From Lentisphaera sp. (GTDB lineage Bacteria > Verrucomicrobiota > Lentisphaeria > Victivallales > GWF2-50-93): a stretch of 13,500 nucleotides of DNA. The translations under genes were made by a program, and so were the position numbers. The stretch is taken from NCBI GenBank assembly GCA_020721745.1, contig DYMC01000020.1:1-13500 (forward strand), read 5' to 3'. Positions 1-7,069 of this stretch are shown here, one piece after another (position 1 is the first letter of the stretch; every line of letters starts with the position of its first letter). The notes below the pieces were generated by a model, which did not search any database, was not told the origin of the DNA, and saw nothing but the letters and a program-made list of their open reading frames with translations.

Positions 1-50
1 GCGTCGCTTCGCTCGGCAAGGCGCGTCCGGAGTTTTGCAATTGGCTCGGG

Positions 51-70
51 GTAAATCCGTTGGAGTTTAC
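51..70. other. Small hairpin downstream of clpC
   Basis: GTAAATCC (51-58) can pair with GGA-G-TTTAC (62-70) around a GTT loop, with one bulged G. The preceding bases 36-55 (TTGCAATTGGCTCGGGGTAA) resemble bases 6270-6288 downstream of secDF, which share TTGCA and TCGGGGTAAA. No U-tract follows, so it is not a clear terminator. It may be part of a degenerate intergenic repeat family. Confidence 0.3.
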
Positions 71-89
71 AACTTTCAAACCGACGACT

Positions 90-112
90 CTTTGCGCCGG
101 GACGGCGCAAAG
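90..112. other. Perfect 9-bp GC-rich hairpin
   Basis: CTTTGCGCC (90-98) and GGCGCAAAG (104-112) form a perfect 9-bp stem with the 5-nt loop GGGAC. It lies about 70 nt beyond the clpC stop codon. Neither strand has a run of T after the stem, so this is either a factor-dependent 3' end structure or a repeat remnant. Confidence 0.45.
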
Positions 113-137
113 TACTTATGGCCGCAGGGCATTGTGG

Positions 138-169
138 GTAAATATTCACTGGGCTGCCTCGTCCAGTGA
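138..169 (-). terminator. Possible clpC 3' hairpin followed by a short AT tract
   Basis: On the minus strand, 10 nt past the clpC stop, TCACTGG (169-163) pairs with CCAGTGA (152-146) across a 10-nt loop. It is followed by ATATTTAC, which is only weakly U-rich. The 3' arm plus tail is also a copy of the motif CAGTGAATATTTAC (151-138) found in two other gaps of this window. A weak intrinsic terminator is plausible but not secure. Confidence 0.35.
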
Positions 170-178
170 GTCTTTAGA

Positions 179-2746
179 TCACTGTTTTTTTCTGGTCTTC
201 CTCTGTTTCTTGTCTGTGTTGTCCGCTGGTGTCGCGGCGATGTCCGGGAAGAATATGATCTTGTTGTTGTCCAGCTTGGCCGTTACGCTGGCGGCTCCTT
301 TGAGAAGCCCCTTGAGGATTTCCTCGGCGAGCGGGTCTTCGATGAGTCTTTCGATGTTTCTTCTTATGGGTCTTGCGCCGAACTCCGGCTTGTAGCTCTG
401 CTCGATGATGAAGTCGGTAAGCTGGTCTTCGAATTCTATCTTCATGTTCTGGGCGCCCATCTTTTCGGAGACCTTCTTGAGCTCTATGGAGACTATCTTC
501 CGCAAGGTCTCCTTGTCGAGCTTTCTGAACACTATCACCTCGTCCACGCGGTTGATGAATTCCGGCTTGAAGTGTTTCTTCGCGATGTCCAGCAGCCTGT
601 CGCGGGTCTTCTCGTGGCTCTCCTTGTCCACGGAGGACGGGTCGGCGCCGAATCCGATGCCGCCGCCCTTCATTATCTGCTCCGCGCCGATGTTGCTGGT
701 CATGATGACAATGGTGTTTCTGAATATTATCTTCCTGCCGATGCTGTCGGTGAGCTTGCCTTCCTCCAGTATCTGGAGCAGGAGGTGCATCACGTCCGGA
801 TGGGCCTTCTCTATCTCGTCGAAGAGGACGACCGAGTATGGCTTGCGCCTCACCTTCTCCGTGATCTGTCCACCCTCGTCGTGTCCGACGTATCCCGGTG
901 GCGAGCCTATGAGGCGGCTGACGTTGAACTTTTCCATGTATTCCGACATGTCTATCTGGATCAGGGCGTCGGGATCACCGAACATGAATTCGGCGAGGGC
1001 CTTGGCCAGGAGCGTCTTCCCGACGCCTGTCGGCCCGAGGAATATGAAGGAGCCTATCGGGCGGCGCGGATCCTTGAGGTCGGCGCGCGATCTGCGCAGT
1101 GCGCGGGATATCTTGGCGATTGCCTCCTCCTGGCCGATGACTGACGATGCGAGCGCCTCCTCCATCTTGAGCAGTTTTGCGGTCTCGCCCTCCTCCATCT
1201 GCTGGACTGGAATTCCGGTGAACTTCGAGAGGACCTCGGCGATGTCCTTTTCGTCTATCAGAGGTGTGTTCTTGCTTTGCGACTCTTTCCATTCTGCGAT
1301 TTTCGCATCGAGCTCGGCCTTCAGCTTCTTCTCCTTGTCCCTGAAGAAGGCGGCCTCCTCGAAATTCTGCTTGGCGATGGACTCCTTCTTGCCCGCCTGG
1401 ATTTTCTTCATCTCCTCCTCGATGCCGCCGAAATCGGCGCTGACCGAGGATGCCTTGATCCGGGCGCGGGCGCCGGCCTCGTCAATCACGTCTATGGCCT
1501 TGTCCGGGAGGAAGCGCCCGCTTATGTATCTGTCGGAGAGTTTTGCGGCCGCGGCCAGGGCTGCGTCGCTGTATTTGCAGTTGTGGTGCTTCTCGTATTG
1601 CGGCCTCAGGCCCTTGAGGATCTCAAAGGTCTCGTCCACGGAGGGAGGATTGACCATTACCGGCTGGAATCTCCTCTCGAGGGCGGCATCTTTTTCGATG
1701 CCCTTGCGATATTCGTCCATGGTTGTGGCGCCGATGCACTGGAGTTCGCCCCTGGAGAGGGCGGGCTTGACTATGTTTGCCGCGTCCATCGCGCCCTCGG
1801 CGCCTCCGGCCCCGACCAGCGTGTGCAATTCGTCTATGAAGAGTATGACGTTGCCCGAGTTTCTGATTTCATCAATGACCGCCTTGATGCGTTCCTCGAA
1901 CTGGCCTCTGTATTTTGTGCCTGCGACCATGAGCGGCAGGTCGAGTGCATAGACATGCTTGCCGTGAAGCAGGGGAGGGGCCTTGCCCGAGACGATTGCC
2001 TGGGCGAGGCCCTCGACTATCGCGGTCTTCCCGACTCCGGCCTCGCCGATGAGCACCGGATTGTTCTTTGTTCGCCTCGATAGTATCTGTATGACCCTTT
2101 CTATCTCGTCTTTCCTGCCGATCACCGGATCGAGGCCGCCCTTGGCGGCGATCTCGGTTATGTCCCTTCCAAAGGCCTTCAGTGCGTTGTGCTGCCCCTG
2201 CTGTGCGCCGGGTTGCTGCGCGGAGGCAGCTCCTCCTCCGCCGTCCTCGTCCTGGGGCAGGTAGTTCGGATCAAGTGCCTTGATGACCTCCCTCCTGACG
2301 TTTTCCGGGTCTATCTTGAGGTTCCTGAGTATCCTGGCCGCGACATTGTCTTTCTCGCGGAGTATTCCGAGCAGGAGGTGCTCGGTTCCGATGAAATTGT
2401 AGTTCAGCGATTTTGCCTCCTGGGCCGAGAGTATGAGTATTCTCTTCATGGACTCGGTGAACGGCAGGTCGCCCTGAACCTTGGTGGCCGGGCCAGATCC
2501 GGAATTTTTCTCCACCTCGATGCGCAGGGATTCCAGATTCAGACCCATGGACTGCAGAACAGCCACGGCCACACCCTGTCCCAGACGGAGAATGCCGAGG
2601 AGGAGATGTTCCGGCCCCACATAGTCGTGGTTGAATCGAGCCGCCTCCTTCTGGGCGAGAAGGAGTGCCTGGCGGGCTCTCGGGGTCAGCATGCGCATTT
2701 CATTGTCTTCCGGACTGGAGCCATATGGAGCTGGTGTTTCAGACAT
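179..2746 (-). CDS. clpC: ATP-dependent Clp protease ATP-binding subunit ClpC (AAA+ unfoldase)
   Basis: This 855-residue Hsp100 unfoldase uses ATP to unfold proteins and feed them to ClpP in the cytosol. Two Clp N repeats lie at about 20-80 and 95-160, followed by a Gly/Gln-rich linker (165-185). The first AAA+ module has Walker A GEAGVGKT (234-241) and Walker B ILFIDE (301-306). A middle region with a UVR-like segment (about 454-489) marks ClpC rather than ClpA or ClpB. The second AAA+ module has GPTGVGKT (571-578) and VVLFDE (639-644). IGF at 697-699 sits where the ClpP-docking tripeptide is expected. The tail (846-855) is lysine- and arginine-rich. Length is typical, with about 16 extra N-terminal residues. 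The ATG is preceded by GAGG at 9-nt spacing. No clpP, mcsA/mcsB or ctsR is in the window. It is divergent from tRNA-Arg. Confidence 0.97.
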   Translation of the reverse strand: MSETPAPYGSSPEDNEMRMLTPRARQALLLAQKEAARFNHDYVGPEHLLLGILRLGQGVAVAVLQSMGLNLESLRIEVEKNSGSGPATKVQGDLPFTESMKRILILSAQEAKSLNYNFIGTEHLLLGILREKDNVAARILRNLKIDPENVRREVIKALDPNYLPQDEDGGGGAASAQQPGAQQGQHNALKAFGRDITEIAAKGGLDPVIGRKDEIERVIQILSRRTKNNPVLIGEAGVGKTAIVEGLAQAIVSGKAPPLLHGKHVYALDLPLMVAGTKYRGQFEERIKAVIDEIRNSGNVILFIDELHTLVGAGGAEGAMDAANIVKPALSRGELQCIGATTMDEYRKGIEKDAALERRFQPVMVNPPSVDETFEILKGLRPQYEKHHNCKYSDAALAAAAKLSDRYISGRFLPDKAIDVIDEAGARARIKASSVSADFGGIEEEMKKIQAGKKESIAKQNFEEAAFFRDKEKKLKAELDAKIAEWKESQSKNTPLIDEKDIAEVLSKFTGIPVQQMEEGETAKLLKMEEALASSVIGQEEAIAKISRALRRSRADLKDPRRPIGSFIFLGPTGVGKTLLAKALAEFMFGDPDALIQIDMSEYMEKFNVSRLIGSPPGYVGHDEGGQITEKVRRKPYSVVLFDEIEKAHPDVMHLLLQILEEGKLTDSIGRKIIFRNTIVIMTSNIGAEQIMKGGGIGFGADPSSVDKESHEKTRDRLLDIAKKHFKPEFINRVDEVIVFRKLDKETLRKIVSIELKKVSEKMGAQNMKIEFEDQLTDFIIEQSYKPEFGARPIRRNIERLIEDPLAEEILKGLLKGAASVTAKLDNNKIIFFPDIAATPADNTDKKQRKTRKKQ

Positions 2747-2788
2747 CTGTTCAAACCTCTTCGTTTCATCTTTGAATGTTGAGCCTGT

Positions 2789-2816
2789 AAAATAGCGGTC
2801 AATGCGTTTTTTTCAA
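2789..2816 (-). promoter_or_regulatory. Predicted housekeeping promoter of clpC
   Basis: Read on the minus strand, TTGAAA (2816-2811), a 16-nt spacer and TATTTT (2794-2789) form a reasonable sigma70-type promoter. It would start transcription near 2782 and give a leader of about 35 nt that includes the clpC Shine-Dalgarno GAGG. No CtsR-type or CIRCE-type operator could be recognised. Confidence 0.5.
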
Positions 2817-2884
2817 TCGGCCCAGATATTCGGCGAAACTCGGAACCCAAAGGGCGGAGCCTGGCCCCGAATATTTGCATTCCG

Positions 2885-2913
2885 TTTTCAAAATCGCATC
2901 CAAGTGCTAGATT
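2885..2913 (+). promoter_or_regulatory. Predicted extended -10 promoter upstream of tRNA-Arg
   Basis: TTTTCA (2885-2890), a 17-nt spacer and TAGATT (2908-2913) preceded by TGC form an extended -10 promoter with a mediocre -35. The surrounding GCATCC-(N)-GTGCTAGATT is repeated before yajC (3171-3187), which supports a promoter role. The start would be near 2920, about 58 nt before the mature tRNA, so 5' processing by RNase P would be needed. Confidence 0.45.
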
Positions 2914-2960
2914 ATGCGCCGCAAGTGCTGGATAGCGCCAGTGCTGAACAGCACGTGCTT
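2901..2960. repeat. Imperfect tandem GTGCT repeat array before tRNA-Arg
   Basis: Four GTGCT units begin at 2904, 2925, 2941 and 2955. The first two are near copies, CAAGTGCTAGATTATGCGCC and CAAGTGCTGGATAGCGCC. The third is part of a palindrome, GTGCTG-AA-CAGCAC (2941-2954). The array lies between the presumed promoter and the tRNA, within the divergent clpC/tRNA region. It may bind a regulator, offer several -10 elements, or be a decayed duplication. Confidence 0.45.
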
Positions 2961-2977
2961 TTAAAAAAAATGATAGT

Positions 2978-3054
2978 GCGCCCGTAGCTCAACTGGATAG
3001 AGTGACGGCCTCCGAAGCCGTAGGTTGTGGGTTCAAATCCCGCCGGGCGCACCA
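2978..3054 (+). tRNA. tRNA-Arg, anticodon CCG, CCA encoded
   Basis: A 77-nt cloverleaf is visible. The acceptor stem GCGCCCG pairs with CGGGCGC and is followed by discriminator A and an encoded CCA. The D arm contains TAGCTC...GAGT. The anticodon stem ACGGC/GCCGT encloses loop CTCCGAA with anticodon CCG at 3012-3014, which reads the Arg codon CGG. The T arm is GTGGG-TTCAAAT-CCCGC. There is no intron and no clear terminator before yajC, so readthrough into the yajC leader is possible. Confidence 0.97.
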
Positions 3055-3159
3055 ACTTCGACCATGATTCGACTGCCATACGCGAATACATGGAACTGAA
3101 CCCTCTCCCCTCTATTTTGATTGCAAACCCTCTTTTCTCCTAAAATCTTCCATCTGCCC

Positions 3160-3187
3160 TTGAGAAATGCGCATCCCGTGCTAGATT
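3160..3187 (+). promoter_or_regulatory. Predicted extended -10 promoter of yajC-secDF
   Basis: TTGAGA (3160-3165), a 16-nt spacer and TAGATT (3182-3187) preceded by TGC give a good extended -10 promoter. It shares GCATCC and GTGCTAGATT with the element before tRNA-Arg. Transcription would begin near 3194 and leave a leader of about 69 nt. In the leader, CCTCC (3203-3207) can pair with GGAGG (3218-3222), and a five-codon ATG-TGA mini-ORF (3249-3266) overlaps the yajC start. Confidence 0.55.
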
Positions 3188-3262
3188 TCGCCTTTCGCAA
3201 CGCCTCCGGATCGTCCTGGAGGGCCGGTTTCACGTAAAAATACAACACATGGAAAATCACAA

Positions 3263-3601
3263 ATGACTGGATTCGACATTCTTGTCGCGGGGCAGGCCGC
3301 GGGCTCAGGCGGTCTCGACAGCCTTCTCTCCTCCCCAATGGTTCCAATGCTTATATTCATGGTCTTCATGATATTCATCATGTTCAGGAGCCAGCAGAAG
3401 GAGAGCAAGAGGAAGCAGGAGATGCTCAAGAGCATCAAGACCGGGGACAAAGTGGTCACAACCAGCGGCATACACGGCATGATCGCGAACGTGAAGGAGA
3501 GCACATACATGCTCAAGATAGCCGACAACGTGAAGATAGAAATCAACAAGGCCAACGTAGCCGGCCTTGCCCAGGATAAAGACAAAAAGACAGAGGAATG
3601 A
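3263..3601 (+). CDS. yajC: Preprotein translocase subunit YajC
   Basis: YajC is a small single-span inner-membrane protein that copurifies with SecDF and the SecYEG channel and is not essential where tested. This 112-residue product has the family layout: a short periplasmic N-terminus, one transmembrane helix at about 24-42, then the hallmark basic segment beginning FRSQQKESKRKQ (41-52), and a small cytoplasmic domain containing KTGDKVVTTSGIHG (59-72). The tail is charged. No in-frame start codon exists between the predicted promoter and this ATG. The ribosome site is weak (GGA about 9 nt upstream). Its TGA is 6 nt before the secDF ATG, so the two are one operon. The extra Gly/Ala/Ser-rich stretch before the helix is unremarkable. 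Confidence 0.95.
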   Translation: MTGFDILVAGQAAGSGGLDSLLSSPMVPMLIFMVFMIFIMFRSQQKESKRKQEMLKSIKTGDKVVTTSGIHGMIANVKESTYMLKIADNVKIEINKANVAGLAQDKDKKTEE

Positions 3602-3607
3602 CATGAC

Positions 3608-6187
3608 ATGAAGAAACCAGTTCTACTGAGATCCATCCTCGCGGCGGTCACCGTTGCGATTTTCGCATGGTCCATGTTCCCGCTGGCGCAGCGCGACATG
3701 ATAAGTGTCCTCGAGGGGTTGGCCAAGAACAAGGACAAGCAGTTCGAGGACATGGTCTCGCTCGCCCGGAAGAAGACGGCGGAAAAAGGCGTCTTCGCGC
3801 AGGTCGCCCTCGACGAGGCGGCGGCGGAACTGAACGTGGACCTGGCCAAATACGTGCCGGTGAAGGGTGCGACAGTCAACCGCGACGTGATAAGTTTCAT
3901 CAGGGAGAAGTCGAGCGGCTCCATCCGTCTCGGCCTCGACCTGAACGGCGGCGCGGAGTTCATGCTGCTCCTCAATCCCAAGAAGCAGGAGGACAGCGAG
4001 GAGGGACGCAAGAGGACGGCCGAGATAGAGGGCAATTTCGACCGCTACCGCGATGCGGCCGTGGAAATCCTAAGGAACAGGCTTGAAGCACAGAAGATAT
4101 ACGAGACCGAAATATCCCCGGTCGGAGACAAATACATCTCCCTCAAGGTGCCGACGGTCTCCAAGGAGGAGAAGCTCAAGCTGCTCAATCTCATCAAAAT
4201 GTCGGCCAGCCTCCATTTCAGGCTCGTCCACAAGGACAACGATCGGTTCATGGAGCAATATCTTCAGCGCTACCTTGCCGAGGGGGACAAGTTCGTCATG
4301 CCGGAGCAATACTGCGGATACGAGGTCATGAGCACTCTCGACCAGTCCGAGGGGAAGAAACCGGTCAAGAGATACTATCTGGTCAAGATACGCCACGAGA
4401 TGAGCGGGAAGGGCATCATTGACGCAGGCCCCCGTCTGGATGAATTTGGCCAGAGATACATCTATCTCTCCTTCAACGCACAGGGGACCAGGGAGTTCGG
4501 AAAGATCACAAGCGAGAACGTCGGGCGCCTATTGGCCATCGTCCTGGACGGGAAGCTCTATTCAGCCCCGCAGATCAAGCAGGCCATAATGGGGGGCGAC
4601 GCGCAGATAACGGGCAATTTCTCCCGCGAGGAGGCACAGAACATATCGAACGCGCTTATAAGCGGCAGCCTGCCTCTCGACCTCGATGTCGCGGGAGTGT
4701 TTGACACCGACCCGACGCTTGGCCTTGAATCCGTCCGGACAGGAGCCGTGGCGTGTGCTTCGGCTCTCGTTCTGGTCATGCTGTTCATGGCTGTCTACTA
4801 CGGGGTGGCCGGGATTATCGCGGACATCGCCCTCATGGTGAACGTGGTTCTGATACTCGGGTTCCTGTCGTCCTTCGGTGCGACTCTGACGCTTCCTGGG
4901 ATCGCGGGCATGATTCTCACCATCGGGATGGCGGTTGATGCCAACGTCCTGATATTCGAGAGGATGAGGGAGGAGCTCAAGAGCAACAAGACACTGCTCA
5001 GTGCGATAGACGCTGGTTTCTCGAGGGCGTTCCTGACGATTCTGGACTCGAACCTGACTACGCTTTTCGTGGCATTGGTTCTTCTGGGGCTTGGCTCGGG
5101 TGCGGTGAAGGGGTTCGCGGTCACCCTCAGCATGGGTATAGTCTCAAGCATGTTCACGGCGCTCTTCCTTTGCCGCCTCCTGTTCGATCTGATGGCCAGA
5201 TACGGCGGGCTCAAGAAGATAAAGATGCTGCGGATATTCCCGGAGACGAACTTCAACTTCCTCAGATACAAATATCTGACCGCAGCGTTCTCCATAGCCC
5301 TGATAGTAATCTCGATTGCCGTATTCGCGGTGAAAGGCAGGAGCAGCCTTGGAATAGACTTCCGTGGTGGTGCCAGGATAACCTGTTCCTATTCGGAGAG
5401 GGTTCCGGAGGCTGAAATAGCGAAGAAGCTCGATTCATCAGGTTTCAGGGGCGCGAAAGTCTCCTACAAGACCAGCGTGGTGGATGAAAACAGCAGGCAG
5501 ATCGAGATAGTTCTCTCCGAGGAGGATCTCGACGCCGATGCCGGAGTCAGGGAGAGGATACAGGGCATTCTCAACGGAGCCTTCCCTGCTCTCAAGCTCC
5601 AGGGCGGCGACGAGATCGCGATGGGCGGCCTGATTGGCTGGGAGTTCACAAAGGCGGCCTTGACAGCGCTTCTCATTTCAATACTCGGAATGATTGTCTA
5701 CATATCGTTCCGATTCGAGTTCTCGTATGGGATCGCCGCGATCGTAGCGCTGATCCACGACGTGGTCATCGCGGCAGGCGGCTACGTGGCAATGAGCTAT
5801 TTCGGCGTCCCGGCGGAAATCTCGCTCACCGTAATCGCCGCGCTGATGACCATTCTCGGATACTCCATCAACGACACCATCGTGATATTCGACAGGATAC
5901 GCGAGGACATCGGATTATCGAAGAACAAGACCTACAACGAGATCATCAACCTAAGTGTGAACCAGACGCTGAACAGAACCATACTCACATCGCTGACCAC
6001 GCTTATCTCGGTGCTCTTCCTCTTCATCATCAAGGATGCCTCGGTGAGAGCTTTCGCCATCGTGATGGTGATAGGGCTGTTCTTCGGGACATACTCGTCA
6101 GTCTACATCGCAAGCGCGCTTGTCTCCTTCTGGCACAAGCCATTCAAGGGAGAGAAGGATGCAAAGAAGGCCAAAGCGAAGGCTTGA
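3608..6187 (+). CDS. secDF: Fused protein translocase subunit SecDF
   Basis: SecDF sits in the inner membrane and uses the proton gradient to complete export of proteins passing SecYEG. The 859-residue chain joins SecD (about 1-535) to SecF (about 545-845). SecD has TM1 at 8-27, the conserved LGLDLNGG (108-115) opening the large periplasmic region, and five further helices between about 381 and 527. SecF has its first helix at 556-574, LGIDFRGG (581-588), and five more helices from about 682 to 838. Residues equivalent to the proton-relay set of Thermus SecDF appear intact: D444 in GMAVDANVLIFER, D756 in GYSINDTIVIF, and R790; the D756-R790 spacing of 34 equals that of the Thermus pair. The start has AGAGGA about 10 nt upstream, inside the end of yajC. 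The Lys/Ala-rich C-terminus is cytoplasmic. Confidence 0.97.
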   Translation: MKKPVLLRSILAAVTVAIFAWSMFPLAQRDMISVLEGLAKNKDKQFEDMVSLARKKTAEKGVFAQVALDEAAAELNVDLAKYVPVKGATVNRDVISFIREKSSGSIRLGLDLNGGAEFMLLLNPKKQEDSEEGRKRTAEIEGNFDRYRDAAVEILRNRLEAQKIYETEISPVGDKYISLKVPTVSKEEKLKLLNLIKMSASLHFRLVHKDNDRFMEQYLQRYLAEGDKFVMPEQYCGYEVMSTLDQSEGKKPVKRYYLVKIRHEMSGKGIIDAGPRLDEFGQRYIYLSFNAQGTREFGKITSENVGRLLAIVLDGKLYSAPQIKQAIMGGDAQITGNFSREEAQNISNALISGSLPLDLDVAGVFDTDPTLGLESVRTGAVACASALVLVMLFMAVYYGVAGIIADIALMVNVVLILGFLSSFGATLTLPGIAGMILTIGMAVDANVLIFERMREELKSNKTLLSAIDAGFSRAFLTILDSNLTTLFVALVLLGLGSGAVKGFAVTLSMGIVSSMFTALFLCRLLFDLMARYGGLKKIKMLRIFPETNFNFLRYKYLTAAFSIALIVISIAVFAVKGRSSLGIDFRGGARITCSYSERVPEAEIAKKLDSSGFRGAKVSYKTSVVDENSRQIEIVLSEEDLDADAGVRERIQGILNGAFPALKLQGGDEIAMGGLIGWEFTKAALTALLISILGMIVYISFRFEFSYGIAAIVALIHDVVIAAGGYVAMSYFGVPAEISLTVIAALMTILGYSINDTIVIFDRIREDIGLSKNKTYNEIINLSVNQTLNRTILTSLTTLISVLFLFIIKDASVRAFAIVMVIGLFFGTYSSVYIASALVSFWHKPFKGEKDAKKAKAKA

Positions 6188-6189
6188 AC

Positions 6190-6218
6190 CCTTTGGTAGG
6201 GACGGCATTCTCCGAAGG
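6190..6218 (+). terminator. 3' hairpin just after secDF, terminator uncertain
   Basis: CCTTTGG (6190-6196) pairs with CCGAAGG (6212-6218), with one G-U pair, starting 2 nt past the secDF stop. A second long-range pairing is possible between GGACGGCA (6200-6207) and TGCCGTCC (6241-6248). No U-run follows, so it is not a canonical intrinsic terminator; it could stabilise the 3' end or act with a termination factor. Confidence 0.3.
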
Positions 6219-6256
6219 AAGGATAACGGGTAAGCCCTGCTGCCGTCCGGGAGCGG

Positions 6257-6354
6257 CGCGCTCCCCGATTGCATTCGAATCGGGGTAAACTCTGATCGCG
6301 CCCCACCTTGTGCGTCCGAAAAGGGCAGGGGTTCAGTGAATATTTACGAGCGCG
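6257..6354. other. Structured intergenic element with a possible three-way junction
   Basis: Three perfect stems abut without unpaired bases. P1 is CGCGCTC (6257-6263) with GAGCGCG (6348-6354). P2 is CCCGATT (6264-6270) with AATCGGG (6278-6284). P3 is GTAAA (6285-6289) with TTTAC (6343-6347), continued inside by CTGA/TCAG, CCCC/GGGG (6301-6304, 6328-6331) and CCTT/AAGG. An alternative hairpin, GGGAGCG (6249-6255) with CGCTCCC (6259-6265), would compete with P1 and P2. The repeated motif CAGTGAATATTTAC occupies 6334-6347. It lies between convergent genes, 70 nt past secDF. It could be a small RNA, a 3' UTR structure or a palindromic repeat; the transcribed strand is not known. Confidence 0.4.
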
Positions 6355-6447
6355 TGCATGCTCCATTTGCAGTAGTTGTCACAGCGCGAATATCGGCTGA
6401 AGACCTGAGCCCGCCGTAGCGCGTCTTCCTGCGAAAAGCGCTCTGGA

Positions 6448-6975
6448 TTATCTGGAAAAGATGCCGGTTATTGATGTTTCCCCGAGCATTTTCCCCTTGA
6501 GCAATTTCAGAAATTCGGATTCCGAAAGATTTCTTTTTCCGACATTTAACTTTTCCACGTTAAGCGCGTAGACGGTAAAAACATATTTGTGGTCGCCGCT
6601 TCCTTTTGGCGGCTGGGGCCCCCCATAACCGATCCTGCCGAAACCGTTTTGCAGTTCAACACCGCCCGTTATCTTCGCGCCTTCGCCGATCGTGTCAACG
6701 TTGGACGGAATATTGACGACCATCCAGTGAACCCAATTGTTCGCGACCGGGTGGAGATCAATGCAGGTAACGGCAAAGGATTTTGTCCCCAGGGGAGCAT
6801 TTTTCCAGCTAAGTTGAGGTGAAGTGTTTTCTCCTCCGCCTACGCTCCGCGTTGCGAATTTCGCGCCCATCCGTGCGCCATCCGCAAATGATTCGGATGA
6901 AACCGAAAATTCGGAGGCACCCATGCTCCACCCACATGCTGAAATGAAAAATAAAGCAATGAACCTCTCTTTCAT
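6448..6975 (-). CDS. Exported PEBP-family protein (YbhB/YbcL, Raf-kinase-inhibitor-like)
   Basis: The PEBP fold binds phospholipid-like or phosphate ligands; the bacterial YbhB/YbcL members have no settled role. The 175-residue product has an N-terminal signal sequence (basic MKER, hydrophobic 5-13) that could be cut near A20, or as a short lipoprotein signal because ISAC (11-14) fits a lipobox. The PEBP core follows: NTSPQLSW (50-57), D73/H75 in CIDLHPVANNWVHW (71-84), and YGGPQPPKGSGDHKY (117-131). The ATG at 6975 was chosen over a TTG four codons upstream. Composition is unlike its neighbours: about 50% GC (242 of 480 bases), Glu GAA 9 of 10, Lys AAA 9 of 12. It probably arrived by transfer. 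It is alone on its strand here, with its own promoter. Confidence 0.93.
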   Translation of the reverse strand: MKERFIALFFISACGWSMGASEFSVSSESFADGARMGAKFATRSVGGGENTSPQLSWKNAPLGTKSFAVTCIDLHPVANNWVHWMVVNIPSNVDTIGEGAKITGGVELQNGFGRIGYGGPQPPKGSGDHKYVFTVYALNVEKLNVGKRNLSESEFLKLLKGKMLGETSITGIFSR

Positions 6976-6983
6976 AATCCCGC

Positions 6984-7012
6984 ACAATAGTCGCTAAAAT
7001 CCGACTTGTCAA
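6984..7012 (-). promoter_or_regulatory. Near-consensus sigma70 promoter of the PEBP gene
   Basis: On the minus strand, TTGACA (7012-7007) is a perfect -35. A 17-nt spacer and TATTGT (6989-6984) as -10 follow. The predicted start, about 6975-6979, coincides with the ATG at 6975. The mRNA would therefore be leaderless or nearly so, or translation would begin at a later codon. Confidence 0.6.
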
Positions 7013-7069
7013 TTGAAAATACGCCTCCGGGCGAAACTCCAAAGGGGGCTTCCATGGTCTCCAGCCTCC

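Noticed and set aside
405..1952. 515-codon plus-strand open frame opposite clpC, and several shorter ones
   Set aside because: The minus frame is an unmistakable full-length ClpC; the opposite frame has no recognisable domain and is the kind of open frame expected opposite a GC-rich gene.
2901..2960. CIRCE/HrcA operator before clpC
   Set aside because: Only the GTGCT half-site core matches; the arms are in reversed order and the 9-nt spaced TTAGCACTC/GAGTGCTAA pair is absent.
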